A stretch of 64,000 bases of DNA from Penelope pileata (Eukaryota; Chordata; Aves; Galliformes; Cracidae). The notes below the pieces were generated by a model that did not search any database, was not told the origin of the DNA, and worked only from the letters and a program-made list of their open reading frames with translations. The stretch covers positions 1,142,585 to 1,206,584 of the forward strand of contig WBMW01005106.1 in assembly GCA_013396635.1 (NCBI GenBank), in the 5' to 3' direction. The translations under genes were made by a program, and so were the position numbers. This document shows positions 1 through 11,822 of this stretch, one piece after another; the stretch's first letter is position 1; each line of letters begins with the position of its first letter.

Positions 1-1629
1 CCTTGATCAGAAAAACAAGCAACTAACCAAAAACAGACTAAAGGGGAATGTATAGCAACAATGAAACAGAATTTATACATAAAGTACAGAATAAATTACA
101 AAAAAAAAAAAAATAGAACAACAGAAGATACAAAGCTATTGTTGCTAAACAAAGTTAAAGATAGCAACACAATAGCTTTGAAATAGCTTTTGAAGTTAGA
201 AACAATGAGAGGTAAAATGTGCATAGGATGTCCATTTTACATACTGGAAAATGCAACCATGAATAATCCTTGTGCGGATATTCAAATAAAAGTCTCAGGA
301 CAAGCCTGAAGCAAAATGTTCTCAGTGCAAAACTGGGACTAGAAAATGTTGTACAACTCTTGTCTGAATAAAAAAATTAGCAAGAAATACAAGTGAAATC
401 TAACTTCCGTACATAGCCCTAGTGAGATTCTGGCTAGAATTTTGTCAAAGCCCATTTTTTAAGACAAATATGAAAGCAGTGGAGAGAATTAAAAAGAAGA
501 TGGAAAAAGAGTCCTTCCCGTAAAAGGCTAAAGGCCTCAACCTATTCCCTTCAATAAAAGGTGCAGATGATTTGGTCACTTGGCTTGGATTCATGCACCA
601 AGAGAAAATACGAAGGGACTTTTCAGCTCTCTTGAAAGGCCTAAAATGACCCAAAGAGCTGAAAGCAGATATTAGATAAGACATCTTCTTAGCAGGGATG
701 GTGAGCATTAGAATACCTTACCAGTTCTAAAACTGAGATTAGATAAGCCAACTTAAAGATCTACCTTGCATCTAGCTTCTTGCAAACATTGTTTGCCCCG
801 TACTTGCAGGGGGCTTGGCTGCCTCATTCCTTATGACCTTGCTGTCTATGAAAATACAAATCCCCTTGTTCATTTTATGGTTGTAGTTTGAACAGAGGAA
901 GATCAACATTGCTTTCTACAAGCTCCTCATGCTTTCCGGTCAGTATTAAGACCATGACTCTGATCACTGTCTTAACGATTCATAGTCAATAGCTATAATT
1001 CAATCTCCACTCTTGAAGCTTTTGGATACAGACCATATTGAATGGTCTAGAAAAGTTGGAAAAGCATCAGATATTTGCTATTTCTCATAATACAAAATTT
1101 AGTATCTACGAAAACATTAGGTTGCGGTTTTAAAACTAAGAATCTGTGCTTTCTGACACAGTGCATAATTATACTGCACAAATGTATAATTATAAATATC
1201 ATGTGTTTATGCAGGATATATCCATCAATGAATATTAAATACAATGAAAAAAATACTATATTTAATTCAATAAAATAGTAATTGTTAAAAACTAGGGCAG
1301 TTTAGGAAAAGAGAAAGATCTTATACAGCCAGGTTGGGAGTTTTCCTTGATCCAGCATGGTACCCCTTCTGTCCTTAACTTTCGGGTTTCGAGACTATCC
1401 AATTGATCACAAGGTTCAGGAAGGATTATTTTCCTTCATGATCCAAGTTGAATATGTATGCTCTGAAATGAGTATTTCTTTTCTTTTCTTGAAGTGTCCC
1501 GGTTGGATGCAACTAGAAAAGACATGCCAGACTGAGTGAGCAAGCCAGTGTTTTGAGGGGGTATTGAGAATCCTCTGCTTTAAATGCTTGGCTGGTACAT
1601 CTTAGCCAGCTAGTCAGGATTAAATTTAT
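1..1629. other. AT-rich non-coding stretch
   Basis: No gene or repeat family recognised. It holds an A14 tract at 100-113 and short chance ORFs; the longest (minus strand 445-708, 87 codons) has no recognisable domain. The sequence is AT-rich with very few CpGs. Confidence 0.6.
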
Positions 1630-1957
1630 CCTGAGACCTGGGGATAGGGATGAATTTTCCACAAGTCAGATTAGAAAGAACCTTGGGATTTCTTTCAGTT
1701 TTTGTTATAGCTTGGAGCATGGATCATTTCTCACCTAATCAATTCCCTGTTATTGTTGAAGCCCAAGGTAACACCTTGTTCTTTTCTGTTCCCTGCCTAG
1801 GGCACTTAATAATTTAGTTTTTCATGGGCTGAAATGATGTAGTTTAGCTCAAATTACTGGGCTAGGTGCAAGGTAAATGGAGGAAAATTAATATCTTTTG
1901 TTACAGAGCTCAGGCTGAGTCTTCAGATCATTCCTTCTGGTATTAAACATAGAACTT
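1630..1957 (+). mobile_element. Ancient CR1-type LINE, 3' region (degenerate)
   Basis: The order of landmarks matches the 3' untranslated region of old amniote CR1 elements known from turtles, crocodiles and birds: a GAATTTTCC..AGTCAGATT stretch (about 1650-1673), an ACCTTGGGATTT stretch, and a terminal part reading ATCATTCCTTCTGGTATTAAA (about 1928-1948), which corresponds to the CCTTCTGGCCTTAAA end of that family. The copy is heavily diverged and has no reading frame. Family assignment rests on recalled consensus patterns, and the left edge is uncertain by about 50 bases. Confidence 0.5.
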
Positions 1958-2763
1958 TGCCTTGGCAAATTAATTTGGCCTGGAACATCAAGAGTAAAAG
2001 GAATTTCAGAAAGGTTGTAGGCAGTTTTCCTGCAAAGTTTGAAAGCAGTGTCCATTTTTTTGTTGTTACTGTGTGACTAACGCAGGTCAAAATCAAAACT
2101 TTTATCTAACACCAAGTTTTCCGTATGGTTACGTGTTCTTGAAACTGTAGGTTGGGAATATGTAGTGCAATCATAATAACATTGTTAGAAATTGGAGTTC
2201 ATTTTAGGGATTATTTAAGGCCAGACTTGCTAACACTGACGTAAGGAGAGTTACTGATCTACTCATGGAAGTTAGTGTTAATTTGACCACTATATACAGG
2301 ATATGTTTCCTCATTGCTGTCTTTCTCTGCCACAGCAGTATATAGCTATCAAATATCCACATTCTTGGGACAATTTATGTTTATTCTAGGTAAGGAAGCC
2401 CTTAGTTGGCATGACATTAACCTTTCAGATTATGCCTATCCAAAATGGACAGAGCCTGACCCCAAGAGCAGGTGTGCTGTACCACAAGTCGCAGGCCTAC
2501 CGCAAGTGTATTCTGGACACGAGGTATTTGAGGACTTAAAACTACTTCATATTTTTTAATAGGTTTTAGGTACAAAGTGCTAGAACATACAGTGTTGCAT
2601 GCCAGCAGTTTGGTGCTTCTTTAATGGAAGGCTGAGGCTGTGTGAGGTGTGCATGTGGGAGGAGCCCGAGGACACATGGTGTGGGGATAGTGTTGGGGCC
2701 TGGTCTGAGCCACTTCCATCTGGAGCTCAGATTTCAGCTTAAGGAGAGCAAATCATTCTGCTC

Positions 2764-2794
<31 letters not shown>

Positions 2795-4823
2795 CTGTGA
2801 CACTGTGACAACATACTCAGTGAAATATCAAGGTCTTGGGCCAGCAAATTAGCAGAGGAATTAAGTTGTTTGACTTTATTCTCAGATTCAAGTGACAAGT
2901 AGCAAGGGAGGAGCAGCATTGCAACAGCCTTACTCTGGCTTTTATTTTTCTTTCCCACATCAGAAGCTGAATGTCACGTGAGAAACTTGATGGCAGGCAC
3001 TCACAAAGAGCAGTGACCATCATTCAGTTTGTGAATATTATCTTGCTCCTGTTTCAAGGCGGCCTAAGCCAAATGCCCTCACCCACTGTCCATCAGGATG
3101 CTGCCACTCTCCATCAAGAAGGCAAGCACAGTTTGGGAAGTCAGCCCATTCTCTATCTGTTGTCTGTGAATAAAATAACTAGATTCAAGATAGGAATTCA
3201 AGTGTTTTGGAAGGGGAAGACTGGAGATTAAGCATTGGTGTATTGATTTATTAGAAAATTACAGTGGCTTTGCATAACATTTAGCAAAACCAGTTCAATT
3301 TTAAGATTGAATGCAGCTAGTTTCATACAGTGTAACTGTAGTGTGATAAATAGAAATCCCAGTATTTGTTCCTGATAGAGATAATTTAAGCTAAACGAGA
3401 ATAAGATTCATTTTTTCAGTATTGCTGAGTTTATAAGCTCCATCACCAGAGCATACATGTAAGAAGTATTCAAACAGTATAATGAAAGTTAATGAAATTT
3501 AAGTTTCTTATGACAGCTTGATCTGCTCCAACAAGGATAAGTGGGTTGAAATGTATCTGAGGAAGGAACTAATATCTTCTTCAAGTGACTGAGAAAGCAA
3601 TATGAGAAGTACAGGAGTGCATGTGTTCATATGACTGTTGCATAGCACAAATGTTATATGGAGTTTGGGAAAAAAACATTCCATGTTACTTTGGAAATAT
3701 TTGCTTGAATTAATTGATCACTTCCTGAGGAAATGGCTTGAAACGGGTTTGGGCGAGGTTAAATCTGCAATAGATTTTAAGCACCTGAGTGTAAAACTGA
3801 ATTGTTAAGATTACCGCTGTGGCTCCTGGATATACTGAGAGGCTGCAGAGCACCCTGGTTTCACCCATAACATGGGTGGTTATGTGAAAGGACCATGGTG
3901 TTTCTCTGCCATCTCTGCCACCCCAGTGCCATCATCTCTCCTGGTCTAGCTGTTTGAGCTGGCTGCTTTTTGGATAGGGAAAATTAGATGGTAGAAAGTC
4001 ACAATTAGAAAGACATGAGGGTATCTTTTACTGTTTGAGCTAGGATGGAAAATTCTGAGCAGGGAAATTTATCTAAGGTTTCCTATTTCTGCAGAGTGTC
4101 AGCTCTCCCCTCTGCTAATGAGCCACAGCTTCTGCAGCCCTCCTGGAGCTGGGCTTTACCTTGGGCAGCGCTGGGCGCCAAGAGCAGATGACAAATTCTG
4201 CAGCTCCTTCTTATTGTACATCTCTTTTACTAGAGCACTCCACAGAAGCCACGAGATCACAGAATCACAAATGGGCATTCAAAGCTGAATTCTCTGTCAA
4301 AAGGGAATAGAACTGAAGAAAGAGGTATTAAGCCTCATACGGGATGACAAAGTGAATATTTCTGAGTATTTCTAAGTGTACATGGAAATTTAACTCATAG
4401 TCACTAACCTATGTACTTTGGCAAGTCACAGCAGAGATTTTTCACCATCACTTAGTTCAAGACCAAAGGTGAAACTGAAATGGGAGGCTGAAGAGAGGCA
4501 GCTTGTCTCCATAGGCTCATGCACCCCATATCTTGCCAAAGTAGTTCTGATAACTGCAGGAGTTATCAGAGAGGCACCGGGCTCTAAGGCAGGGTGGCTG
4601 TATGTGAAATAGGTAGGTGGGCTTAGTGCAGCATCTAGTGGACAAATGCCCACATCGCAAAAAGGGCTTTATGTTTCTGGCTGGCTGTTGCAGGAGTAAT
4701 CAGCAAAACAACAAAGGATGGTGGAGAAAAGCAAGATCCACTTTAGCTGTAGGAGACATCACTCTTTCTAGTGATGCACACTGGCAAAAGGAAGAAAATC
4801 ATCCTATTATAACTCATTTTACA
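1958..4823. other. Non-coding stretch without recognised gene
   Basis: No exon or repeat family is supported, apart from the long A tract listed separately. Small ORFs (2314-2559 and 2971-3231 on plus, 4426-4653 on minus) have no family resemblance. A possible tiny CR1-like tail near 4255-4275 (ATCACAGAATCAC) is too short to call. Confidence 0.55.
2764..2791 (+). repeat. A28 homopolymer
   Basis: Twenty-eight uninterrupted A residues. No processed-pseudogene body or poly-A retrotransposon was recognised immediately upstream. CR1 elements do not end in poly-A, so this tract is not explained by the dominant LINE family here. Confidence 0.95.
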
Positions 4824-5413
4824 TAGGTCGTTCCGAAAGTAATGCCTCCTATTTTTTCAATGGAAACCGCAACGGATACAAAGAGCACAAAGAACACTGT
4901 TTGATAGAGAAAACTGTCAGCTACAAAACACAAATTTTTGACATAGTCACCACTATTAGCCAATTTGTGTGAGTGAGCTGATAGAGACGCTCTTCATTAC
5001 ATGGCGTGACAGCTGTGCATGGCGATCCAGATTGTGACTTGTCTTTCACGTTGCTGTCACCACTGCTGAAACACGCCACCCACCACCTCACTGTGCTCAC
5101 ATCCACTGTTTGGTCTCCAGAAATGTTCAACAAGCATTGATGAATGTCAATAAGTGCAATTTTTTCTATGTGAATGAATTCAGTTCCACACCTTTGCTTC
5201 AAATCCACTTCCATGTCAGATGCCATTTTGTCAGACTTTCCCTCTCCTGTCATCTGTCACATGGCAACAAAATGTAAAGGAATATTTGTGGAAAGCTTCA
5301 ATCTCTACAGCCATAGCACCAACATCTGCCTGTGACGTTGTGGGCCAACATAATAAAATGTGTTTTAATACATAATAAATATAGGAGGCATTACTTTTGG
5401 AGCTGCCCTCGTA
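4824..5413 (-). mobile_element. Galluhop-like mariner, internally deleted
   Basis: A Tc1/mariner DNA transposon of about 590 bases including TA dinucleotides at both ends (4824-4825 and 5412-5413), as expected for TA target duplication. The imperfect terminal inverted repeats share a nearly identical inner segment: AAAGTAATGCCTCCTAT at 4837-4853 and its reverse complement at about 5380-5396. The outer few bases differ between ends, so at least one end has decayed. The interior carries only an N-terminal transposase remnant on the minus strand. A full mariner is about 1.2-1.3 kb, so roughly half is missing and the copy cannot be autonomous. Inverted repeats and coding remnant resemble Galluhop (Mariner1_GG) from chicken; the name is from memory. 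Confidence 0.85.
4957..5226 (-). pseudogene. Mariner transposase N-terminal remnant
   Basis: Part of a 110-codon open frame (5253-4921). From a Met at 5226 it reads like the paired helix-turn-helix DNA-binding region of mariner transposases: a K-Q-R-C start, an I-D-I-H-x-C-L-L-N helix, then V-S-T-V-R-x-W-V and F-S-S-G-D-S-x-V-K-D-K, ending at the S-G-S-P-C-T-A-V linker before the missing catalytic part. In an intact protein this region binds the inverted repeats and the C-terminal DD(34)D domain cuts DNA; none of that catalytic domain is present. The frame resumes inverted-repeat-proximal sequence after about 5 codons past the H-T-N-W motif, which marks the internal deletion junction near 4950. 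I use the Met at 5226 because similar proteins start near there; the upstream Met at 5253 is possible. It is not expected to be functional. Confidence 0.75.
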
Positions 5414-5439
5414 CAAATGTGAATTAGATGAACAGGGAA

Positions 5440-5800
5440 CTTGAGGGAACTAGATTGATTTAAATCAAAGTGAATTAAATCACTGGTTATAATCATAAAT
5501 TAAATCAGAAGGAGTAAATCTTCAGTTAAACTGTGGTTTTTAAATTTCATTTGCATTTTTTATCCTCAGGAATCTTTCTCATTGACTGGTCCAATGACTT
5601 AGATGTGATAATGTGCAGCCAAAGTTTTTAAAATTGATTGTTCTAGTGAGATGAATGCATTGAGAAAGGTGCATTATACCTACCCATACATCGAATAAAT
5701 TGTATATAGTTTCTAAGATATTTCTTCTATTTTAATCTTTGTATTTTCATATTGCATTTCAGTTTAGCTGGTTGCTAAGTTATTTAGAGAGATGGTGGGC
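5440..5800. repeat. Probable ancient interspersed repeat, TTTAAATC-rich
   Basis: Begins with a perfect 14-base palindrome TTGATTTAAATCAA (5455-5468) followed by several AAATCA/AAATCAGA units, then sequence that resembles an old repeat seen in reptile and bird genomes (landmarks GACTGGTCCAATGACTTAG near 5585-5603 and TGCATTTCAGTTTAGCTGG near 5753-5771). It has no reading frame. I cannot name the family; a CR1-independent ancient amniote repeat is the best guess. It starts soon after the mariner 3' end. Confidence 0.4.
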
Positions 5801-5904
5801 TGAAAAACTGGCATGTTTATGTCAGAGCAAATAGGTTACCTGTGGGATTTTCAAAACCAATAAACAGCCAGGAACATCATTCTCGCAAACATACATGGAT
5901 CTGA

Positions 5905-5985
5905 ACTCAATCAGAGTTAGGTGCCTCATCTTGGTGGGTACTTTTGAAAAAATCTCATACTTTTAGGTACTTTAAAAAACTGACA
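5905..5985. repeat. Ancient GTTAGGTGCCT-type repeat fragment
   Basis: Contains GTTAGGTGCCTCATCTTGG followed by TACTTTTGAAAAAATCTCA, the spacing seen in an old amniote repeat with a TTAGGTGCCTAA..CTTTGAAAATCTGGG layout. Two similar fragments occur at 14570-14650 and 35215-35297. The family name is unknown to me. Confidence 0.4.
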
Positions 5986-7289
5986 ATATGTTCTTTAAAT
6001 TTTAGTTGTTGTGGATCTCATATTCTTCAATCTGGCTTTTATTTACAAAATGAAAGAGGGGAACAGCGTGTCTGATAATTCATTTCTGAATCATTTTCTC
6101 AGATTTCAATGCATTAGTTCACTGGAGGAAAATATTCCTGCTGCATCTGATAATAAACAGAAACTAAAAGGAATGGAGGCGAATGGTTATTTACACAATA
6201 AAAGCAGAAAGTATTGGCCTTTGGAAACCATGTAAATATTTGCATTCCATCTTTTGTAAAAACTACAATACGTCGTAATGTGACATATTTACAAACTTTG
6301 AGCTATCACAAAAAATAGCAATTTCTCAGTTTCAGCTATGGCATTATGCAAAAAGGTAGCACTCCTAAAATCCTTAAAATCTGGAGATGAATCATTAATT
6401 CAATCCACTGTCATTTCGTGAACTGGTTGTAGGAATTGTAGTAAGTCTAATGTTAGCATAAGTTGTCCTGATTCTGAATTTTAACACTTTCATTAGAAAA
6501 AGTATATTACATTTTCAGTCTTAACAATCTGAAGTTGAATTTTTAGGATTTTTAATTTTAAAACTTTGATTGCCCTACTGAGCAGTGAGCCATTAGGGAC
6601 AAATGCCTCATTTGCCTTCTATCCTGTTCCTGTCTTTCCTCTTCATGGCCCCAAGTGTCCGTGGGGCATCCTCATCAACTTTCTCAACTTTAGGCATTCA
6701 GGGAATGAAAAATTCAGTTCATGGTGAGACTGAGTATAAGCCCTATTTTCTTTCCCTCATCCTCTCACCTCTCTGGGCAGAGCAGCAAGGATTGATGATT
6801 GGGTGCCACCCAGGAGCAGATTGCTGTTGTAGGTGCTCTGCACCTGTCACCCCTCCACTTCCCTACTCATTTATTTTTTATTGTCTACCTTGTTTCTTTC
6901 CTCAGTTATGCCTTCACCATGCCCCCAAACAGTTGTGCTCTTTTTCTCTTTTTCCTCTTTTTATTTTTTCTCTCCTTGGAAGGACTTTATGGTTCAATAG
7001 CAGTAGGAGAGGTTGCTTAAGGAGAGCATGTGACTGTGGTAGTTTCTATGATCTCTGTGATGTCTGCAGAATCATCCTGGATTTCATTCTCTTTTCAATC
7101 CAGATTGGTTTAGGTCATTAAAACTATTCTTAAACAATGCAGCGGTGGCCATGTAATTGCTTTCATAGCCTCAGATATAGTCATGATTGCCATAAATTTG
7201 TGATAAAATGAATAGTCTTGTGAGTGAGAGGTATCTGAGGATGCTTTTCACTTTGACTATCGGGAGACCTTTGGTATTGCCTCCACTTG
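5986..7289. other. Non-coding stretch with a long chance ORF
   Basis: The plus-strand ORF at 6603-7121 (172 codons) is the longest in the window. It crosses a T/C-rich tract (about 6840-6980) where stop codons are rare, is rich in F, L, S and C, and shows no domain, splice context or Kozak support. I treat it as a composition effect. Nothing else is recognised. Confidence 0.55.
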
Positions 7290-8131
7290 TATCCAAGTTG
7301 GGACATTATTGTTTGAATGGCTGGACAACTCAGATGGGTTACAAACTGGTTGAATGATGAGGTTTAGAGGGTAGTTGTAAGTGGGTCACTAACAAGGAAA
7401 CCAATGACAAATGGAGTATCACAGAAGTCTATCCTGAGACCTATCCTCTTTATCAATTGATCTTAATTTGTGACCTGGCGGTGGGGAGAACATGTTTGTC
7501 AGGTCAGCAGACAGAGATATTGGGGGGACCAGTTAAATGGCAAGGCTGCCAATCCGGACAGTCTGGAGGAAAGTGCCAGCAGAAACCTCCTGAAATAGGT
7601 GCCTGTGACCAGGAGAAAAGATGGGAGATCTAGGAAAGTGATTATCTCCCTTTTCTCCGAGCTTGTTAGACCCCATACACCTTCCAGCACCAGGTGTTGA
7701 TAAATTCAAGCAACTTTGCAGAGACCAACCAAGGTGATCAATGCTGGAGTATGTAGCTTGTGAGAGAGGCTGAAATACATGGGGCTGTTCAGCCTTTGAG
7801 AAGATGGCTTCAGGAGGAACCTGGCTGCTGAGCCCAGTGGATACAATGCCACATGATGGAAGGAGAGCGCGTAATGGCATATATTGAAACGAGAGATTCA
7901 GACTGGATTTAAGGAGAAACTTCTGCCACTGGCACAGCCAAGAAGGGTAACAGGTTGCCCAGAGAAGCTGTGCAGTTTCCATTCCTGGAGATTTTCAAGA
8001 CTTAGTGGGATAAACCTCTGAGAAACCTCTTCTGAATTTGTAGCTGACCCCGCTTTGAGTAGGAATTTGGGCCAGAGAGTAGAGAACTCCTGAGGTCCCT
8101 TCCAACCTGATTTATTCTGTAATTCTGTGAT
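7290..8131 (+). mobile_element. CR1 LINE, old 5'-truncated copy
   Basis: Starts in the CR1 reverse-transcriptase region (CTGGACAACTCAGATGGGTT corresponds to the W-L-N-x-R-A segment in diverged form), continues through the Y-A-D-D region near 7490-7560, the GGGGCTGTTCAGCCTTTGAG block (7781-7800), the AACAGGTTGCCCAGAGAAGC block (7950-7969) and the tail GGTCCCTTCCAACCTGATTT..ATTCTGTGA (8094-8130). Many indels remove any open frame and parts are deleted. The ATTCTGTGA end fits the older CR1-X/Y-like subfamilies; subfamily is inferred. Confidence 0.85.
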
Positions 8132-11100
8132 CTAAATTCTTTCACGCTAAATAATGCATGGGTTAATACATTCCTTGCTCCTGTAAAAACACCCCAGTCT
8201 GCCGTCTTCATTCCTTTAAAGAAAAAAAAAACATTTTAAGAACTATCAGATTTTTTCATGGCATGAGAAATGTGTTTGCACTGAATATATAATGGCAATA
8301 TATTCCATTGTGGAAGATAACCGTAAGAACCCTCTACAGAAGCATCTAGTATCAGGAGCAGTCAGTCTATGAGTACTATGTTTCATCATCTTGAGAAATT
8401 TATCAGCTTATCCTTCTTTAGAACAGAATAGCAGAAGTTAAACTTAACCCTCATTTGGTTGTAGGATGTTTCTAATCCACATAGTTGTAGAGAAATGCTT
8501 CAAAATATGACCCGCATGCACCTTAATGTCTGAAGTAAGAGTAACAGATTATGTTAAAGTTTCCATTTCTGCCTAACTCTTTCCTAAGGTCAGATTTCAA
8601 CTGGTTGATATCACTGGTTGTATCGAAGCCTGTCCAAGAGCAGTTGGTAAGAGATTCCAGATGGGCGTTTCTGGCTGTGATGTTCATAATGGATCAGCAG
8701 CCACAGTAGTAGATATAATTCTCCCACAGCTACTGAATCCTGTTCAGCTCCTCCACTTTATGTTCTGCTGCCAAGAAGTGACATAAGCTTCATGATATTC
8801 TGGCAGAGATGGGATGTGTCAGCAGGGAGAGAAGAGCAGACTGCCTGGGACATGGAGGGAAGAGTACAGGTGGCAGGAGAGAACATTTGACAGAGCCTCA
8901 GGATGCCAGCCTACATTCACGTGGCTGCAACGTCACCTGCACTTGCAGCAGTTCTAAAAAATAGCTCTCATTTTAAAAGGATATCAGGTTTACAGGTACA
9001 AAGCCCTCCCACATTGTGACTCAAACATGGGACATGAAGTGGTAGGGCATCTTAGGGGTAATTATTTCATCCTAGGAAAGCCACTTTTACCAGTATTCAG
9101 AAATCCCATGTGTGTATCAGAGGGAGGTTCATCTGTAGTTTTGTGTATCTGACCTTGGTTGTAAGGCAATTTCCCATCGTGTGACTCGTGACTTTCCAGC
9201 ACACGACTGGCTCAGCCTTACTACTTCATTCTACTGAATAGCACCTTTTAGATCTAGATAGTATTCAATTTCAATCTGATACCTGGAATATTAACACAGG
9301 TAATTCACCTTGTAGGCAAGTGCAGCATGTGTCCATGACGTGTCGATGGAGGATTTGACTGCAGGAGCATCCTAAAACTCTGAGAGGCTGAATGCATTCT
9401 GTTGACATTTATTGTCATGTTCTAAATTGTTTAAATCTGTTGTTCATTGAGTAGAGTAAAATTGAAGGCATATATTGGTTTTATCGCTAGCACTATTCTG
9501 CAAAGAATGTATAAGCATCTTATAAGGGAGACACAAACCAGTGTGATTTGTGTACTAACATTTCAGTAATTTATTTAATTATTCTTTCCACAACTATAAA
9601 ATAACTTGTATGTCACATTGACGAAGGAAATTATGATAATTTCCAGGTAAACAGCTGTTTAAGTGCTCCTCTAGGAAATTTATGTAACTTTAGCTCCTTC
9701 CTATGGCTGGAAATGTAATAGTCTATCATAGACACCACAGCTACGTATCCTTAGTAAAAGAGGTATATTATTGGTTGTGGCAGGCAGTTTATCTTATTCA
9801 GAAAAATGGTTTGATATTAAAAGAACAGAATTCCAGCAGTTCTGTTAACCATTGAGAGTAAACCAAGCTGCTAGATGTATTCACAACTGAAAGAAACTAA
9901 GTTTCTACAATGTAATTTTCAGTTATACATGTGGATGAATTATTTGCTTTTAAGGTTGTATGTATATATATCTAAACTCTCCAGAATAGTTTTCCTAATA
10001 GTTTTCATGGGACTAACTTTAATTACTAAGCCTTTGGAGAGGTATGGCCGTCTTTTGTGTACTACACATTGTGACAAACACGTTAGTAGCAATTGCTAAG
10101 TAACAGACAGAAATAATATGATTGACAGTGGAAACATAGCCTGGTTGTACATTGACACATATTCAAGAAATGTTGGAAAATTCATATGTTAGGTAGTAGT
10201 AGAAATAACATAAATTGTATTTAACAGAGGAAAAAGAACTTTAACACAATTACAGTTAAGCAGAAGTACAGGTAAGAATTAAAAAAAAAAGCAATGTCCA
10301 TAGTCTTGCACATTAATTTGCATAAATGTAGGAGTTTGAAGTCGTGATCAGGTTACCACAGATTAACATGATGTCACGTGTCTGTTGGGCATGTGATTGA
10401 CTGTGTCTGTGTTCTTTCCCGGCAGCAAATGAGAGGTAATGCAATTTAGTTTCATTTCCAGGAAGAGAAGAGTTAGCCACAGATTAAGAGTAAACATATG
10501 GACTGTTACCACAATTCATTTGAGGCAAAATCGATTGTTAAATTAGGGTAATTTGGCAATTGATCTGAACATGGAGTGTTTGCAAACTTAGGTTAAAGCA
10601 GTCACAGCAGAGTATTATTTGGCAATCCACAGGCGAATGGTGAGCAGTGGTGATGAAGATGGCATTTATGTAGATTCTGAATGTCCCGAGCAATACTGGA
10701 ACCACAGCCTTTTTGAGCAAAAGATCTGTGAGAAGTAGCACTTTCCAAATCTGGAGGTGCCACCTCTCAACTCTCTCTCTAGAGTTTGGATCTGATTACT
10801 GCTGAGTAGAAGGACATATTTTGATAAAAATCCACTTTTAGTCTCAGTGTAAAAATCTTTAGTTTCCAGCTCATTCCAGAATTCGTGTCATCAGACTGTA
10901 CACATTGCAGAAATGCTAGGTCACTCTGTGACTCTGTTTTGAAGTCAACCAAGGATGCTGGAAAAAGTTCTTTGATGGGACACCACCCTAGAAGTTCTAG
11001 GCAGGAAAGAGCTCAGTCTGGAGACTACACATTCTTCCAGTACAATTCCAGTATGTTTTGTATGCTCAGACACAGGTATCACAGTAATGCAACATAATTC

Positions 11101-11348
11101 TCCAGTGTCATGAAAAAAACGAGATCAAGACTTGTGTTGCATGGTTTTGACCTCTTGGGATTATCATGGAAGAGCCCAGAGAGCCATGCAGAATTTCAAT
11201 GTGAGGTATATTGAATTTCTTAGACAAATGTGGATGTGATTTTTTATTTAAATGTAATTGAGTATTTATATATATATTAATAATACAAATTTTTATTATT
11301 TGAGTCTAAATTATGTCTAGAAATCACGAACTTTGCTACAATCTTTTT
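8132..11348. other. Non-coding stretch without recognised gene
   Basis: About 3.2 kb with no identifiable repeat or exon. Small ORFs at 9875-10099 and 10885-11097 (plus) and 10538-10741 (minus) have no family resemblance. Confidence 0.55.
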
Positions 11349-11822
11349 TCCAGTTTTGGGCCCTCCAGTACAAGACAGATCTGGACACTCTGGAAAATAT
11401 TCAACGTAGGGACATCAACATGCTCAACAGTCTGGAGCACCTCTCCTATGAGGAGAGTCTGAGAGAGCTGGGACTGTTCATCCTAGGGAAGAAGATGCTT
11501 GGGGATCTCAGCAATGTACCCAAAGGGTGCAAAGAGGATGGAGCCAGGCTCTTTCCAGCGGTGCCCAGTGCCAGGACAAGAGGCAATGGGCACAAACTGG
11601 AACACAGGATGATTCCTCTGAACACCAGGAAGCACTTCTGTGTTGTGCAGGTGCTGGAGCACTGGCACAGGTTCCCCAGAGAGGCTGAGTCTCCTTCTTG
11701 GATATCTTCCCTAGTTGCCTTTAGGTTGTCCTGGGCACCCTGCTCTGGGTGTCCCTGCTGGAGCAGGGGTTGGAGCAGATGGACCCAGAGGTCTCTTCCA
11801 ACCTCATCAAGTCTGTGATTCC
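11349..11822 (+). mobile_element. CR1 LINE, 5'-truncated copy
   Basis: Starts at a CAGTTTTGGGCCCTCCAGTA block, then CTGGAGCACCTCTCCTATGA (11431-11450), GAGAGAGCTGGGACTGTTCA, a central part, TGGCACAGGTTCCCCAGAGA (about 11663-11682), the CTGGGCACCCTGCTCTGGGTGTCC block, and a tail GGTCTCTTCCAACCTCATCA then GTCTGTGATTCC. This is the C-terminal end of ORF2 plus the 3' UTR in element order. The 161-codon ORF over it (11333-11818) is a frame-shifted remnant of ORF2, not a host gene. The tail type suggests CR1-X/Y-like. Confidence 0.9.

Noticed and set aside
445..708. 87-codon minus ORF near the left edge
   Set aside because: No domain or splice context; I could not link it to a transposon family either.
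4255..4290. ATCACAGAATCAC resembling a CR1 tail
   Set aside because: Only about 13 bases match and the TTGGAAGGGACC core is absent.
6603..7121. 172-codon ORF, the longest in the window, with a hydrophobic N-terminus resembling a signal peptide
   Set aside because: It crosses a T/C-rich tract where stops are rare, has no recognisable domain, and another frame over the same tract is also open. Composition explains it.
11333..11818. 161-codon ORF that looked like a host gene
   Set aside because: It lies over a CR1 and is its ORF2 C-terminal region in shifted frame.
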